Positions 10,697 through 18,023 of a stretch of 49,382 nt of DNA are shown here, piece after piece (position 1 is the stretch's first letter; the number at the start of each line of letters is the position of its first letter). The notes beneath the pieces were generated by a model. That model did not search any database. It was not told the origin of the DNA and worked only from the letters and a program-made list of their open reading frames with translations. Made by a program: the position numbers and the translations under genes. The stretch is taken from positions 1 to 49,382 of the forward strand of contig JAHJIN010000442.1 in NCBI GenBank assembly GCA_018823415.1, written 5' to 3'. This DNA comes from Chloroflexota bacterium (GTDB taxonomy: Bacteria > Chloroflexota > JAHJIN01).

Positions 10697-12420
10697 GACG
10701 TTCGATGTCGCATTGGGCCATTGCCACCGGGCTGCTGGCGATCGTAGTGCTGCTGCTCATCACCCCGGCCGCCGGCGCGCAACCGGTCTCGCCCACCGTC
10801 CGCGAGTTGGTAGTGGGCAGTGTCAAGGACAAGCAGGACCAGCCGGTCATCGACGCCCGGGTGTGGCTCACCAACACCGGCCAGGACGAGGTGCTGGTGG
10901 AAACCGAAACCCAGGACGATGGCAGGTTCGCCCTATCTATTGACGACCCCGGCGCGGCCGCGTTCCAACAATCCCTGACTCTGCACGTGGAGCGCCACCA
11001 CTTTGAACCCCTGGCGATGGAACTGACGATCGAGCAATCGCAGGACATTGTCGCGTGGGAGCCAGTGGCGTTGCCGGATCTCGTGCTCCAACGCCGGATC
11101 AGCCTGGGCTTTTGGGCGGCCGTGGGCGTGTTTGTGCTGATGCTGGTGCTCATCGCCACCAGCAAGATGCACAACACCCTGGCAGCGCTGCTGGGCATGG
11201 CCCTGGTGCTGGGCCTCACCTACCTGGGCAGCCTGATCGTGCCGGACATTTACATCTTGGACTTTGAGCACGCCCTGGGCTACATCGACTGGAACGTGAT
11301 CTTTTTGATCATGGGCATGATGATCATCATCGCCGTGGTAGAGGGCACGGGCATCTTTCAATGGCTGGCCTTTTTCGCCTACCGCATCTCTGGTGGGCGC
11401 ACCTGGCTGCTGATGGCGATCCTGATGCTCATCACCGCCGTGGCCTCGGCCGTGCTGGACAATGTGACCACCATGCTGCTCATGACCCCCATCACGGTGC
11501 AGATCGCCCTGGCCCTGAACATGAACCCCCTGGCGCTGCTCATGCCCGAGGTGCTGGCGTCGAACGTAGGTGGGATCAGCACTCTGGTAGGCACGCCCAC
11601 CAACATCCTCATCGGGTCCTACGCCGGCATCTCGTTTGCATCGTTCCTCACCAACCTGACACCCGGCGTGCTGCTGGCCCTGACTGGCCTAACCCTGTAT
11701 AGTGTGTTCATCTATTGGGGACAACTCAAAAAAGCGCGCAGCACAGTGTCGCCGGTGCTGCTCCAACGACTGAAGGAGAACGCCCAGATCACGCAGCCAG
11801 CGCACCTGAAAAAGGCCGGCGTGGTGGGCTTGGTCATGCTGATCCTGTTCCTGGTGGGCGAAGGATTCCACCTGACGCCAGCCGTCACGGCCATGCTGGG
11901 CGCCACGGCCCTGCTGGTGTGGATCCGGCCCAACATCGAGGAGATGATCGAGGCAGTGGACTGGACCACGCTGGTATTCTTTATGGCGCTGTTCATCGCC
12001 GTGGGGGCCATCCAGGAAGTGGGGCTCATCAGCGCCATCGCCGATACCATCGGCTGGCTGGTGGGCGACAACCTGGTTCTGGCCATGCTGGTCATCATCT
12101 GGCTGGGGGCGCTGATGTCGACGGTCATCCCCAACATCCCGTTCACGGCGGCCATGCTGCCGGTCATTGGCTATCTCACCAGCATCATCCCCGGCGCAGA
12201 GAACCTATCGCTGTTCTTTTGCCTGTCAGTGGGGTCGGCCATGGGCGGGAACGGGTCGCTCATCGGCGCGTCGGCCAACCTGGTGACGGCCGGCATCGCG
12301 GAACGGGCCGGCTATCCCATCACCTACTCGTACTTTTTGAAGCGGGGGTTCCCGGCACTGCTCATCACCGTGAGCCTGGCGACGCTGTGGCTGCTGCTGC
12401 GGTTCTTGGTGCTCGGTTGA
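10693..12420 (+). CDS. SLC13/ArsB/NhaD-type ion transporter with N-terminal carboxypeptidase-regulatory-like domain
   Basis: 575 residues. A signal or membrane helix (about 8-30) leads into an extracytoplasmic beta-sandwich (about 35-120, VVGSVKDKQDQPVIDARVWL ... DDGRFALSI) of the carboxypeptidase-regulatory type. About eleven membrane helices of the ion-transporter superfamily follow (about 135-575). Typical family blocks are NVTTMLLMTPITVQIALAL, NVGGISTLVGTPTNILIGS and GGNGSLIGASANLVTAGIAE. Substrate (Na+/H+, dicarboxylate or oxyanion) cannot be decided by eye. The GTG at 10693 overlaps the UspA stop; an ATG at 10705 is the alternative start. Confidence 0.85.
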   Translation: MRRSMSHWAIATGLLAIVVLLLITPAAGAQPVSPTVRELVVGSVKDKQDQPVIDARVWLTNTGQDEVLVETETQDDGRFALSIDDPGAAAFQQSLTLHVERHHFEPLAMELTIEQSQDIVAWEPVALPDLVLQRRISLGFWAAVGVFVLMLVLIATSKMHNTLAALLGMALVLGLTYLGSLIVPDIYILDFEHALGYIDWNVIFLIMGMMIIIAVVEGTGIFQWLAFFAYRISGGRTWLLMAILMLITAVASAVLDNVTTMLLMTPITVQIALALNMNPLALLMPEVLASNVGGISTLVGTPTNILIGSYAGISFASFLTNLTPGVLLALTGLTLYSVFIYWGQLKKARSTVSPVLLQRLKENAQITQPAHLKKAGVVGLVMLILFLVGEGFHLTPAVTAMLGATALLVWIRPNIEEMIEAVDWTTLVFFMALFIAVGAIQEVGLISAIADTIGWLVGDNLVLAMLVIIWLGALMSTVIPNIPFTAAMLPVIGYLTSIIPGAENLSLFFCLSVGSAMGGNGSLIGASANLVTAGIAERAGYPITYSYFLKRGFPALLITVSLATLWLLLRFLVLG

Positions 12421-12426
12421 TTGGAT

Positions 12427-12560
12427 AGTCTCCCTCTTGAGTGTTGTTGAAGGAAAACGACCACCTTTCAACCGCAGAGCACGCGGAGACCGCTGAGAAA
12501 TAGAAGGAAACCTCGGCGTTCTCGGCGGTAAAATACTCAGCAACACTCTATGGGGAGACC
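12427..12560. repeat. Nested long inverted repeat between stress-cluster genes
   Basis: Outer arms 12427-12450 and 12537-12560 pair at 19 of 24 positions, including gagtgtt/aacactc. Inner arms (accgcagagcacgcggag, 12471-12488; and 12512-12529) also pair imperfectly. It fills most of the 175-base gap between the transporter and the small membrane protein. There is no coding capacity. A MITE-like or structured-RNA element is possible. Confidence 0.65.
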
Positions 12561-12595
12561 ACCGCTGATTGGAAGATCGGAAATCGGAGGGTAAC

Positions 12596-13114
12596 ATGAA
12601 AACCCAGGCACTCGAAAGGCGGGTACGGGTTCTGCTGGTCTTTTTCGTGGTTTCCCTCGTGGTCAGCGGGCTGACGGCGGTGCCCATCCGGTGGGAACTG
12701 GAGATCCTCCAGGGATTCATCGGCGAGGGGACGTTCATGGAAAGCCTGTGGCCGGCGGTGGCACAGTGGATCTCGTTCGTGCACCGGGGCCTGGTAGCCA
12801 CGGATCAGCAGTATCCCTTTATGTTCTATGGGATGGACTGGTTGGCGTTCGCCCACATCGTCATTGCCATCGCCTTCTGGGGGCCGCTGCGGGACCCGGT
12901 GAAGCACCTGTGGATCATCGAGTGGGGCATGATCGCGTGCGTTCTGGTCATCCCGCTCGCCCTGGTCTGCGGGCCGCTCCGCGGCATACCCTTTTTCCAC
13001 CAGTTGATCGACTGCTCGTTTGGCGTCGTGGGGATCATCCCGCTGTGGCTGGCCCGTCGATACGTCAAGCAGATCATCGCGCTGGGCCAAGACAGCAAGG
13101 AGGGAAAGTCATGA
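12596..13114 (+). CDS. Conserved four-helix membrane protein of unknown function
   Basis: 172 residues with predicted helices at about 12-32, 78-98, 108-130 and 140-160 (the last containing IDCSFGVVGIIPLWLARRYV). I recognise no named family, though similar small proteins occur in other phyla as far as I recall. The ATG at 12596 has GGAGGG six bases upstream; the open frame begins nine codons earlier without such a site. It overlaps the following UspA-like gene by four bases (ATGA), so the two products are probably made together and may interact. No function is assigned. Confidence 0.75.
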   Translation: MKTQALERRVRVLLVFFVVSLVVSGLTAVPIRWELEILQGFIGEGTFMESLWPAVAQWISFVHRGLVATDQQYPFMFYGMDWLAFAHIVIAIAFWGPLRDPVKHLWIIEWGMIACVLVIPLALVCGPLRGIPFFHQLIDCSFGVVGIIPLWLARRYVKQIIALGQDSKEGKS

Positions 13115-13578
13115 GCGAAAAAAAGGTCAAGCATGTCCTCTGCGCGGTGCGGGGAGGGCGAGAGAGCCGGGATACCGTGACCCGGGCCATCGACCTCGCG
13201 TTGGAGACCGGCGCGCGGCTCACGTTCTTTCACGCCATCGACGCCGAGTTCCTGGGGCACGCCACGGTGGGCCGGTTGAGCGTGGTCTATCAAGAGCTGC
13301 ACGAGATGCGCGAGTTTGCTATGCTCATCCTGTGCGACCGGGCGCAGCGGCGCGGCGTGTCCGAAGTGGGGTACGAGGTGCGCGAGGGCGACATCAAGGC
13401 CGAACTGCGCCAATGCGCCGACGAAACGGACGCCGAGGTGCTGGTACTGGGCCGGCCGGTGCGCAGCCCGGGGTCCAACGTGTTCACCCCGGACGAGTTT
13501 GACGAGCTGGTGACGTTCCTGGACGCCGAGACCGACCGGCGCGTGGTCCAGGTGAACGCCACCAACACCCCGCCATGA
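13111..13578 (+). CDS. UspA-like protein 2
   Basis: 155 residues, paralogue of the protein at 10250: HVLCAVRGGRESRDTVTRAI at the start and AEVLVLGRP near the C-terminus. As in the first copy, the canonical glycine-rich ATP motif does not follow, and the glycine after VLGRPVRSPGSN is not in family spacing. It overlaps the membrane-protein gene upstream and the HAD gene downstream by four bases each, making a tight three-gene unit. The likely role is a stress-responsive regulator of the membrane protein. AGGGAAAG provides the ribosome site. Confidence 0.8.
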   Translation: MSEKKVKHVLCAVRGGRESRDTVTRAIDLALETGARLTFFHAIDAEFLGHATVGRLSVVYQELHEMREFAMLILCDRAQRRGVSEVGYEVREGDIKAELRQCADETDAEVLVLGRPVRSPGSNVFTPDEFDELVTFLDAETDRRVVQVNATNTPP

Positions 13579-14045
13579 TCCACCTGTCTGTCCCCGGCCG
13601 GGGTGACATTCACCTGACGCACCTGGTGCTGGATCTGAACGGCACCATCGCCGCCGGCGGGGCCGTGCTGCCCGGCGTCCCCGAGCAACTGGCGCGCCTC
13701 ACGCCCCACCTGCACGCCCACCTGCTCACCGCCGATACCCGGGGCACCGGGGGCGCCATCGCCCAGCAACTGGGCCTGACCTTGCACCGTCTGCCGCCGG
13801 GCGACGAGGCCGCAGCCAAACGCGCCTACGTGACCGCGCTGGGTGCCGAGCACGTGGTCGCCATCGGCAACGGGATGAACGACGTCGAGATGCTGCACGC
13901 GGCCGCGCTGGGCATCGCCGTGCTGGGGCCAGAGGGACTGGCCATCCCGGCCTTGCTGGCAGCCCAAGTCCTGGTGCCCGACATACTCACGGCGCTGGAC
14001 GCATTGCTCGACCCAATTCGGCTCATCGCCACCCTGCGTGCCTAG
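13575..14045 (+). CDS. HAD-superfamily protein, soluble P-type-ATPase-like
   Basis: 156 residues without a cap domain. Motif I is DLNGTIA (D20) and motif IV GNGMNDVEML. The second Asp of the classical phosphatase motif DxDGT is replaced by Asn, and the GDG of motif IV by GNG. This matches the small 'soluble P-type ATPase-like' proteins rather than ordinary phosphatases, so catalysis is uncertain. The ATG overlaps the UspA stop (ATGA). The gene ends 14 bases before sbcC, which may be cotranscribed. Confidence 0.75.
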   Translation: MIHLSVPGRGDIHLTHLVLDLNGTIAAGGAVLPGVPEQLARLTPHLHAHLLTADTRGTGGAIAQQLGLTLHRLPPGDEAAAKRAYVTALGAEHVVAIGNGMNDVEMLHAAALGIAVLGPEGLAIPALLAAQVLVPDILTALDALLDPIRLIATLRA

Positions 14046-14059
14046 CAACAGGAGCCTGC

Positions 14060-16624
14060 ATGATTCCCCTGTCTCTCGCCCTGCGCAATTTCATGTGCTA
14101 CCGCGACGACGTGCTCATCGACCTGCGCAGCATCCACCTGGCCTGCCTGGCCGGCGACAATGGCGCCGGCAAATCGGCCCTGCTCGACGCCATCACCTGG
14201 GCCTTGTGGGGCAAGGCTCGCAGCCGATCCGACGACGACCTCATCCACCTGGGCCAGACCGAGATGGAGGTCCAGTTTGACTTTTTGCTGGGCCACGACC
14301 GCTATCGCATCCTCCGCCAGCGCAGCAGCCAGGGCCGGGGACGCAGCGGCCTGGAATTGCAAAGCGAACAAGACGACGCCTTCCACAGCCTCACCGAGCC
14401 CACCATCCGCCAGACCCAGGAGCGGATCGTGGGCCTGCTGCGCATGGACTATGACACATTCATCAACTCGGCATTCCTGCTGCAGGGCCGGGCCGACGAG
14501 TTTACTACCAAGCCGCCGGGCCAACGCAAAGACATCCTGGCGCAAATCCTGGGGCTGGGCTATTATGACGACATGCAAGCCCGGGCCCGGGAGCAGGCCA
14601 AAGAGGCCGAGCAACGCCGGGCCGGCCTCGCCACGGCCATCGCCGACATGGATGCCGAACTGCGGCACGAGGATGACTATCGCCGGCAGGCGCAAGAGGC
14701 CGAGGGCCAGGTCGCAACCAGCAGCGAGCACCTACGCGAGGCCGAAGCCGCGTTGCAACAGGCCCGGGCCGCCGTGCAGGCACTCGAGGCCCAACAAGGC
14801 CAGGCCCAAGACCTGGCGACGCGCATCGCCCGGGCCGAAGGCGAGTTGACCCGGCTGGCCAACCAGATTCGCGAGCATCAGGAACGCATCGCTGGCTATG
14901 AGCAACTGCTCACCCAGGCCGCCGCCATCGACGCTGGCTTTGCCGACTGGCAGGCCGCCCGCCGCGCCGACGAGGCCCTGAACCGCCGCCTAACAGCCTC
15001 CGTGGCCCTCATGGACGAGGCCAATGCGCTGCGCCAAACCATCGCTCAGGAGCGGCAGCGTCTCGGCTTTGAAGCCCAGGCCGCCAGGCAGCGCATCACC
15101 GAACTGGAGGCGCGCACCGCACCTGCGCCCGACTGGCGCGCGGACCTGCTGAAAGTCCAGGCGCACCTCCAGGAATTGACCGCCCAGGCCCAGGCGCGAG
15201 ACGCGGACCGGGATGAACTGGAACACCTCAGTACCGAGGCCGCCACCCTGCAGGCCGAAAACAAACGCCTCAAGGCCGACATGACGGCCCTCCGCGAACG
15301 CGTCGACGCGCTGCAAGTGGCCGGCGACGGCGACGGCCCGGCCCACTGCCCCCTCTGCGAAAGCGAACTGGATGCCGCCGGGCTGGCCGGCCTGGTCGAA
15401 CGGCTCACCGTCGACGGCACAGCCTTGGCCGACGCCCATCGCGCCAACACGGCCCGCGCCAAAACGGTCCAGGACCAGGTAGGCGACTTGCGGTCGCGCA
15501 TCCAGGAGGCCGAAACGGCGCTGCAAAACGAGAGCGGCTTGCAGCGCCAGGCCGCGTCGCTGGAACATGCCCTGGCCGACGCCGAGACCGCCGCTGCTGA
15601 CCTGGCAACTGTGTGCACGGCCCTGGCCGACCTGGAGCAACAACTAGACGCCGGCGCGTTCCTGCCGGTCGAGCAGGCCCGGCTGGCCGAACTCGATGCC
15701 CAGGCTGCCGCACTGGGCTATAACCCGGCCGCCCACGAATCGGCCCGGGCACGCGCGGCCGAGCTGGCCCCGTTCGAGGGGCGCAAGGCCCAACTGGAAG
15801 CCGCCCGCGAGCGCGTGGCCGGCGAGCGCGACACGCTCCACCGCCTGGTCGAATCCGAGGCACGCTGGCGCGAGGGATTGGACGAGGATCGGGCGCGCCA
15901 TCAGACCCTCATCGTCGAACTGGCAGACCTGCCGGCCCGCCGCGCCCATGCCGAGGAGCAGGCCCAACTCGTGGCAGACCGGCAGCGCGAAGAGGCTGAG
16001 GCCCGGCTGGCGCTGGGAGCGGCCCGGCAGCGCGTGGCTCACTGCGAAACCCTGCATCGCCAGCGCCAGGAAAAGCGCGTCCAGGAGCAAGCCGCCGCCG
16101 AGGAAAAGGGCATCTATGACGAATTGGCCCTGGCTTTTGGCAAAAAAGGCATCCAGGCCATGATCATCGAGGCGGCTATCCCAGAAATCGAACTGGAGGC
16201 CAACCGGCTGCTAGCGCGCATGACCGATGGCCGGATGCACGTGAACTTTGAGACGCAGCGCGAAACCAAAAAGGGCGACACGGTGGAAACGCTGGACATT
16301 GCCATCGCGGACGAGCTGGGGACGCGACCCTATGAGAACTTTTCGGGGGGCGAGCAGTTTCGGGCCAACTTTGCCATACGGGTGGCGTTGAGCAAGCTGC
16401 TGGCCCGGCGCGCCGGGGCGCAACTACAAACCCTCGTCATCGACGAGGGCTTTGGCACGCAAGATACGCAAGGTCGGAGCCGGTTGGTAGAGGCCATCAA
16501 CGCCATCACCGACGATTTCGCCTTTATCCTGGTCATCACGCACATCGAGGAGCTACAAGACGCCTTCCCGGTCCGCATTGACGTGCACAAAACCAGCCAG
16601 GGCTCGCAGGTGGTCATCAACTGA
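14060..16624 (+). CDS. SbcC/Rad50-type SMC-like ATPase
   Basis: DNA double-strand-end processing ATPase, normally the partner of the SbcD/Mre11 nuclease. The 854 residues show Walker A GDNGAGKS (32-39), long coiled coils of heptads rich in Ala, Gln and Glu, a central zinc hook CPLC (near residue 430), the second coil, then the ABC signature FSGGEQF and Walker B TLVIDEGFGTQD. It is somewhat short for SbcC but normal for Rad50-like proteins. No sbcD/mre11 lies next to it in this window, which is unusual. The ribosome site is AGGAG eight bases before the ATG. Confidence 0.9.
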   Translation: MIPLSLALRNFMCYRDDVLIDLRSIHLACLAGDNGAGKSALLDAITWALWGKARSRSDDDLIHLGQTEMEVQFDFLLGHDRYRILRQRSSQGRGRSGLELQSEQDDAFHSLTEPTIRQTQERIVGLLRMDYDTFINSAFLLQGRADEFTTKPPGQRKDILAQILGLGYYDDMQARAREQAKEAEQRRAGLATAIADMDAELRHEDDYRRQAQEAEGQVATSSEHLREAEAALQQARAAVQALEAQQGQAQDLATRIARAEGELTRLANQIREHQERIAGYEQLLTQAAAIDAGFADWQAARRADEALNRRLTASVALMDEANALRQTIAQERQRLGFEAQAARQRITELEARTAPAPDWRADLLKVQAHLQELTAQAQARDADRDELEHLSTEAATLQAENKRLKADMTALRERVDALQVAGDGDGPAHCPLCESELDAAGLAGLVERLTVDGTALADAHRANTARAKTVQDQVGDLRSRIQEAETALQNESGLQRQAASLEHALADAETAAADLATVCTALADLEQQLDAGAFLPVEQARLAELDAQAAALGYNPAAHESARARAAELAPFEGRKAQLEAARERVAGERDTLHRLVESEARWREGLDEDRARHQTLIVELADLPARRAHAEEQAQLVADRQREEAEARLALGAARQRVAHCETLHRQRQEKRVQEQAAAEEKGIYDELALAFGKKGIQAMIIEAAIPEIELEANRLLARMTDGRMHVNFETQRETKKGDTVETLDIAIADELGTRPYENFSGGEQFRANFAIRVALSKLLARRAGAQLQTLVIDEGFGTQDTQGRSRLVEAINAITDDFAFILVITHIEELQDAFPVRIDVHKTSQGSQVVIN

Positions 16625-16649
16625 CCGCTGCCGGTCGAATTAGCGGTCA
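16622..16649. terminator. Hairpin spanning both convergent stop codons
   Basis: Stem tgaccgct (16622-16629) pairs perfectly with agcggtca (16642-16649) around a 12-base loop. The first three bases are the sbcC stop TGA, and the last three are the stop of the opposing gene. It lacks T-tracts, so it may be a bidirectional RNA-protecting hairpin rather than a strict intrinsic terminator. Confidence 0.45.
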
Positions 16650-17291
16650 CAGTGACTCCAACACCGCCCGCACGCTGCAAAAGTCGTCAAACGGATGGCA
16701 CGACAGACCGGTCTCGCGGCAGCGAGCCAGGAGCGCGCGCCGGGCCAGCACCACATCGGCGGCCTGGGCCGGGCACAGGTCACTCACCCCGTCGCCCAGG
16801 TACACGACGCGCGCGCCGGGATGCGCCTCTCGCGCCCGCTGGATGACCCAGCGCTTGCAGTTGCCGCAGCGGTCGCACGCCGGGTCCTGGTGCTGGAACC
16901 GAAATCGCGGCTCGCCGCCGTCCAGCGTCAGGTGATTGACGGTGCGGGGCCAATCCGCCAGCCCCTCGCGGGCCAGCAGCGGGTCAATGTACAGGTCAAA
17001 GCCGTCGCTGAGGATGTGCAGGGCGTGGCCCTGGTCCCGGCACCACCGCGCAAACTCGCGGAACCCCGGCGTGAAATCCACCGCCGCGATGACAAAGCGC
17101 TGCACGTCGGCGGTGTTGGCCTGCACCAGTCCCCACTGCACCGCCGCCCGGTGCGCCGTCGTGACCTCGCCGCGCGTCCAGGCCCGGTTGATAGGCCGCC
17201 AGGCATCGCCGGTGAAATGCGTCATGATGGCCTGCTGGGCGTCCTGGTCGGTGGCTGTCCCGTCGAAATCGCAAAAGATGAGCGTGCGCAT
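16647..17291 (-). CDS. MtnX-like HAD phosphatase
   Basis: 214-residue HAD-IB phosphatase (phosphoserine-phosphatase fold). Motif I is FCDFDGT (D8, D10), motif II ILSDGFD, and motif IV VYLGDGVSDLCPA followed by ADVVLARRALLARC. These match MtnX-like 2-hydroxy-3-keto-5-methylthiopentenyl-1-phosphate phosphatases of methionine salvage, though substrate choice in this family varies and no other salvage gene is nearby. A pair CDRCGNC in the middle may bind metal. The ATG at 17291 follows GGGGAGA and lies just below a good promoter, so the long upstream extension of the frame is rejected. Confidence 0.75.
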   Translation of the reverse strand: MRTLIFCDFDGTATDQDAQQAIMTHFTGDAWRPINRAWTRGEVTTAHRAAVQWGLVQANTADVQRFVIAAVDFTPGFREFARWCRDQGHALHILSDGFDLYIDPLLAREGLADWPRTVNHLTLDGGEPRFRFQHQDPACDRCGNCKRWVIQRAREAHPGARVVYLGDGVSDLCPAQAADVVLARRALLARCRETGLSCHPFDDFCSVRAVLESL

Positions 17292-17319
17292 ATCGTCTCC
17301 CCGTCGCCGGTTGCGCCGT

Positions 17320-17348
17320 ACCATACCACAAAGGGCCGGCCCTGTCAA
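17320..17348 (-). promoter_or_regulatory. Predicted promoter of MtnX-like gene
   Basis: Minus-strand TTGACA (17343-17348), 17-base spacer ending TGG, TATGGT (17320-17325). The spacer contains the perfect palindrome gggccggccc (17333-17342) abutting the -35 box. Confidence 0.6.
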
Positions 17349-17411
17349 CGGCGCGGGAACTGATTTCAAGTCCTGGGCGTCTCTTGAATAACGGACAAAG
17401 AGGAGGACCAC

Positions 17412-17813
17412 ATGAGAAGGAATCTGATACTGGGCGTGCTGGCGCTGTTGAGCGTGGCGGTCCTGGGCGCCGGGTGCCAGCCCGGGCTGCCGAATCCCAC
17501 CCCAATCCCCACGCCGGCCCCCACACCGGGCGACAAGCCAAGCGCCGTGGTGCCAGCCGAGGCGCAGGACGCCGTGGCGTTGGCCCGGGCTGACCTGGCC
17601 CGGCACCTGGGGCTGGTAACGGAAACGGCCATCGCGGTGACCAGCGTGGAGGCGATGGACTGGCCCAGCACGGCCCTGGGCTGTCCCCAGCCGGGAGTGG
17701 TGTATGCCCAGATTATCACGCCGGGCTACCAGATCGTCCTGGCGGCCCGGGGCGACCAGTTTACCTACCACACCGACAGCGGCGCCACGGTCGTGCTGTG
17801 CGAGACCAAGTAG
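17412..17813 (+). CDS. Small predicted lipoprotein
   Basis: 133 residues. The signal peptide ends in the lipobox LGAGC (cysteine near residue 22), followed by a Pro/Thr linker (PTPIPTPAPTPG). A compact domain of about 90 residues includes the blocks WPSTALGCPQPGVVYAQIIT and PGYQIVLA, which I associate with small secreted proteins of Chloroflexota and relatives. No enzymatic motif is visible. The ribosome site AGAGGAGGA precedes the ATG by four bases. It is divergent from the phosphatase gene, with no clear promoter of its own. Function unknown. Confidence 0.75.
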   Translation: MRRNLILGVLALLSVAVLGAGCQPGLPNPTPIPTPAPTPGDKPSAVVPAEAQDAVALARADLARHLGLVTETAIAVTSVEAMDWPSTALGCPQPGVVYAQIITPGYQIVLAARGDQFTYHTDSGATVVLCETK

Positions 17814-17833
17814 CGATAACTGCTTGGCCGGGG

Positions 17834-17931
17834 TAACACAGAGCCGCACAGAGCGTTTCACAGAGGCACACAGAGATTTTTCCTGTCGTTTCTCTGCGCA
17901 CTCCTGCCTTCTCGGTGCTCTCTCATCTAGC
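17834..17931. repeat. Phased CACAGAG repeat with imperfect complementary half
   Basis: Four copies of cacagag start at 17837, 17847, 17859 and 17869, about one helical turn apart. The following half (17888-17931) is rich in tctctg and ctctct, giving a weak long stem. It lies between the lipoprotein stop and the ubiD terminator and has no coding potential. Confidence 0.5.
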
Positions 17932-17956
17932 CAGCCAGAACAGTTGCAAGTAGCGG

Positions 17957-18001
17957 ATAAAAAAACCTCCGAGGTCTCGCAGCAGCGGGCCTCGGAGGTT
18001 T
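17957..18001 (-). terminator. Intrinsic terminator of the UbiD operon
   Basis: Perfect 12-bp stem aaacctccgagg (17963-17974) / cctcggaggttt (17990-18001). Read on the minus strand it is followed by TTTTTTATCC, the form expected for a rho-independent terminator just below the ubiD stop at 18024. Confidence 0.85.
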
Positions 18002-18023
18002 GGCATTACATACCCACGTCGGG

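Noticed and set aside
12427..12560. Insertion sequence
   Set aside because: Inverted arms are present but there is no transposase frame and no clear target duplication.
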